64,000 nucleotides of DNA from Blasia pusilla (lineage: Eukaryota > Marchantiophyta > Marchantiopsida > Blasiales): the NCBI GenBank assembly GCA_050084515.1, contig CM114273.1, positions 16,802,001-16,866,000 of the forward strand. The letters are read 5' to 3'. Positions 60,300 through 64,000 of the stretch are shown in pieces. Positions within the stretch are counted from its first letter, which is position 1; each line of letters starts with the position of its first letter. Position numbers and translations under genes: made by a program. The notes below the pieces were generated by a model. The model was not told where the DNA came from. It saw nothing but the letters and a program-made list of their open reading frames with translations, and made no database searches.

Positions 60300-63200
60300 G
60301 GATATGCCCTTCTATTATAAGAATGCCTTAATTGCTGTTTGTGCGGTTTGTTGGACCGGCATATCTTCTGTAGGTTCTGGTGTGGCTCGACATGTTATCC
60401 CATCTCCGTTTCCAGTATCCCAGAGGGCAAGTAAAATTTGTACTACTTTTTCTGGTCCTATTCGTGTTAGTCACATTTAAAACTAAACAAAATTCAAATA
60501 TGGTTCGTTTCTCGTCAGGTACTGGTTCGGACGTCCCTTGGTAACAACTTCACTCTTAACGAGATATAAATACTTTTCGAGACAAATTTAGTGCAGTTTG
60601 TCAAACAGGGGCTGGGACGGCCCCAGTTAACGACTTCGCTTGATAATAAATTTTCAAATTGCACTCTCCAATTAGTGTTTGAACTTGATGCTTTTGGGAT
60701 ACATGAAATGTAGCGGGTTTAGAATGATTTTCTCCCACTTTCTGAAGTTCTGTGTGATGCTACATTTCTTCCTCTTTCGGCTTTACATTTACTTCTAGAA
60801 AAGTTTCATTCGGACATGTTCTCGCACCATTCAGAAGCTGATACGTGCATGAGTGAGTTGGCATTTCTCTCAGAACATAACTTACAGAGTTAGAGTGGTG
60901 GATAGTCAACAGAAGCGAGCCTTCATGTCCGATTGGAGAAAGGACTGCCGTCTTAGGCCTCGCAACCATACATAGTCCGAAGGTCTCCTATCCTCAGATT
61001 TCGAAGGACTATTTCTGCATTTGCATAGACATTCCTTCCTACCTCCAGAGGAGGAAGCCCACCCCCGGGACCCTATCTACGTACAACGGAGTAGAAGGTC
61101 GTCGTTCATTCTAGCTGCAATAGAGAGTATTGTGAACAGTAGAGTAGAGACGTCATTTAGAGACCACTCAGGTGAGTAAAGAGAATTGTCCATGCGACAC
61201 CAAAAAAACTGAGTCGTGAGAAGCATTAGACTTCATTCCCATTAGATGAAAATTCAGGAGGGCGCTGGAAATCATTGTTCACACGAAGCAGCCAAAAAGT
61301 GTTGTACATTGACCTCGTATTTTGAAATGATCAGCCGATCCTAGAGTTGACCATCATGGCCTGGCACACAATAATGAAATGTACAGGAAGATCTACCCTG
61401 CAATCAGGGTAGAACTACTTCTCCAATGCTAGGAAATCAATGATATGAAGCTGCCAAGAACAGACTTGAATTTGATTGGTACATAGAAGGCAGCTTTGGG
61501 AACGTGCACAAACAAACCCTTCCCGTTGCCCGGCAACCTCCATAGTACACTTACGTCCTAACGAGTCCCTATGACCTTCAATACTACCAAAATGGAACCC
61601 CTATACACTTAGGCAGCGTTGCAGAATTTTCCTCCATTCGACTTGGGCAGCAACCACTCCCTGTGTCAAGCCCAAGGAATTGTGTCCATTGGTGACAGAA
61701 GAGACCCCAAAGACAAGAAAAAGAGAAATATAATATACAAAAATTTCATCAACAATTCAATCACCCGGATCATTTATCACACAACCCATCAACTAAATAA
61801 ATGCATATTTCCTCTACAACTTCCAGTTCATGATATCTGCACTGGTATCTCATAGTATTTGCAATGCAGACCTTCCTCTCGACTAGTTTTCTCAAAGATC
61901 TTGTTTACTCTCCATATGTGAAGTCAAATTGGACCCTACCTAATGTCCACGAAATAATGGTCGGTCACTACTAAACTACAGATAGAACTAGACCTACAGA
62001 AATGAATGTCATAAAATCCAATTGTGAGTTGTTCAATGACCATCTCCTGAAAGAGGTCTAGACTGTATTATGTTTTGTTCGTTTCTATCTACAATCTAAA
62101 GCACGCATTTATGCTCCATCAAGTGCATGAATGTAAAGTCTCAACAGTCAGATGCATGGCACCTTTATTTTACAAGGATGAGTTTTAGACAAGAAAGTTA
62201 AACATGATCTATAGAACACTTCCTTCACTACAGTGACTATTCAATGCTAGAAACAGGCAACACTAAATGTCTGTTAGATAACATCATGCACTATTCCCTT
62301 TTGTCCTCAACAAAGGTGTTAGACTACAGGAATCCAGAGCAAGTGGGAAGAAGCCCTCCCACATAAACAGATACTGTACCTTCTGAGAAAGAATTAGCCC
62401 AAGTTTCAACCGTGGAAACTCCATAAAATCATGTGCTTAGCGCTTTTCGAGCCTGCAAAATTACACCAGTCATCTCATTCAAAGATAGATCACATGCCCA
62501 ATTTTGATTCTACGTGATATTCTATGAGTGTTCAAAAGAAAAGACGGTGGTGAGTGGCAGTAAAGTCAAAACCTTTATTTTTAGGTTTCCATCCCACACA
62601 ACTGGGAGACTGAATTTTGGACAGGCAACTCACTGAGCCCTCCTACCATTCGACAAGTGGCAGGATTGGATGAAGAAGGTGGTGTTTACTTGTAGGAGCA
62701 GCAAATGGAAGGGGAATACCATGACAGGGTTTGGCCCAGTTACACAAGAGATTGAGTACATGATAAGGGAGGGAAACGGACCTGCAGGATAGATATCAAT
62801 ACTATACAGGAGAGAACTATGTAGACAGGATTTATTACCAACCACTAAAACATTGGTGAGTATTTCTTATGTCACTTGAATGAGGACCTATAAGCTTAGA
62901 CCAAAAATCCTATACCCTACTTAGATGTCAACTTGTCAAACATGAGTACCAAAGGCTATGTACACTCTTAAGGTTGAAGGAATAACCTAGGCAGAAACAG
63001 TTGAGATCAGACCATGAAGTCTTATACTAGACCACGTAGTCAAGACTGTGGTGAGGTGGAAAAGTAGAAACTGCTCAATATTCTGAAAACCTTGGGTGAC
63101 AGGATGGTGAGAGAACAGAGTAGACGCGGCATACTGCTGTAGTTCCACTAGAAAGTTCTAGAAATAGAAGGCTGGTCAAAATAAAGTCGCAAAATCATGA

Positions 63201-63545
63201 AAACAATTTCATGAATTATTTTCCACTTGGCTTGGACATAAGGTACTTACTGAACATCTGGCAATGTAGAGCAGAAGAAGACCCTCCCGACAAGATTATA
63301 CCGACATCTACCACAACAATGAGAAAGTGAGTCCCATACTTACTCAAGAATGGAAGTATGTTAAAGTAAACACCAAGAAGTCAACCACACCAGGAAACAG
63401 TTCAAGGGTCCTAAAAACATTAGTGCACTGATACCAGCTATTTCATATAAGTTTTAAACACTCAAACCCTCCAATTCATTAAAAATCTTCAACTGGTTGC
63501 AGAGCTTGTAGCAGTTGGTTGAAGTAGATAAACTATAGAACATAC
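60300..63545. other. Spacer or large intron, no exon recognised
   Basis: It lies 3' of a donor-like site at 63545 on the minus strand, so at least part may be intron of the gene entering from the right edge. I found no coding motif on either strand. Confidence 0.4.
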
Positions 63546-64000
63546 CCTAGCAGACCTCAGGTTCTGCGCAGAAGCTCCAGCTTTGGCCTTTTGCCGTGTT
63601 GTTGGTGTCCCAATCACTGGATTAGGAGTCTGTTGACTATTAGTTCTCAGGCTATTTCTCAGATTAGAAGGTGTTGCCACATTCTCCTGCAACTGGTTTT
63701 TCTTCTTTCCCACCGTGGGGCTCAGTGGTGGCTGTTTGCGACTTGCCGAACCAGAGGTAGGGGATCTCCCCTTGCTAGGCTCTTTAACTGGGTTAACCGC
63801 ATCCTGAGGTAATGACCGTGCCCGCGTACTGACTGGAGTTGATACTTGGGTTGGTGTCGATACCTCAGACTCTGGACTCGCTAGCTTGATCAGTCCTTCT
63901 TTCCTCTTCGGTGGAATCTTTTGCCTTGGAGAGCTCCTGGTTGTGACTACTGCAGGAGATGGCAGCTTATCTCCATGTGGATCTAGGGATTTCCCTCTTC
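63546..64000 (-). CDS. Partial exon of a Ser/Thr/Pro-rich basic protein
   Basis: A single minus-strand frame is open from the right window edge to 63546, about 151 codons. It ends at AGG|GTATGT, a good donor. The protein is rich in Ser, Thr, Pro, Lys and Gln, with words such as RSSPRQKIPPKRKEGLIKLA, STPTQVSTPVSTRARS, SPTVGKKKNQLQENVATPSN and NPVIGTPTTRQKAKAGAS. It looks intrinsically disordered with many S/T-P sites, as in microtubule- or chromatin-associated regulators. No folded domain is visible and I do not recognise the protein. The start lies beyond the window and the downstream exon was not found. Confidence 0.6.

Overview
The window is nuclear DNA of a land plant. The evidence is multi-exon genes with GT-AG introns, a plastid-type glucose-6-phosphate dehydrogenase with an N-terminal transit-peptide-like extension, chromovirus (Ty3/gypsy) and Mutator-like transposon remnants, and long AT-rich spacers. 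A multi-exon gene for the intraflagellar transport protein IFT140 indicates a plant with swimming sperm, that is a bryophyte, lycophyte, fern, cycad or Ginkgo. A bryophyte fits the fairly compact introns, but I cannot name the species.

Layout. 1-1.0 kb: decayed retrotransposon gag (-). 1-8.4 kb: mostly AT-rich spacer, with a GC-richer island around 6.0-6.9 kb holding two snap-back hairpins and a 20-bp tandem repeat. 8.4-9.8 kb: satellite-like array with two unit variants. 10.3-14.8 kb: a small two-segment basic protein gene and a seven-exon MULE-type transposase/SWIM-finger gene carrying frameshifts (-). 14.9-16.1 kb: degenerate repeats. 16.6-19.5 kb: a long, damaged minus-strand coding path for an unrecognised zinc-finger/repeat/NLS protein. 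19.5-25 kb: spacer with microsatellite, minisatellite and dispersed repeats. 25.1-29.9 kb: 5'-truncated chromovirus (protease fragment, RT/RNase H, integrase, chromodomain, 3' LTR). 32.1-35.4 kb: a second copy of the same family with 5' LTR, PBS, gag and protease, but heavily deleted in pol. 35.4-36.0 kb: integrase remnant of another Ty3/gypsy lineage. 36-38.8 kb: spacer. 38.8-50.7 kb: IFT140 (+). 52.1-57.0 kb: plastid G6PDH (-), convergent with IFT140. 57-63.5 kb: promoter-like GC/CT-rich DNA, then AT-rich spacer. 63.5-64 kb: one exon of a minus-strand gene that starts beyond the right edge.

Only IFT140 (C-terminal two thirds), G6PDH and the exon at the right edge look like intact host coding sequence. 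IFT140 acts in retrograde ciliary transport and G6PDH in the plastid oxidative pentose phosphate pathway. I see no functional link between them beyond tail-to-tail neighbourhood. The left half is a transposon graveyard. Its least explained member is the 16.6-19.5 kb zinc-finger/repeat gene, which may be an accessory gene of the adjacent Mutator-like element or an independent decayed gene. Exon coordinates were worked out by hand from splice signals and reading frame and may be off by a base or two.
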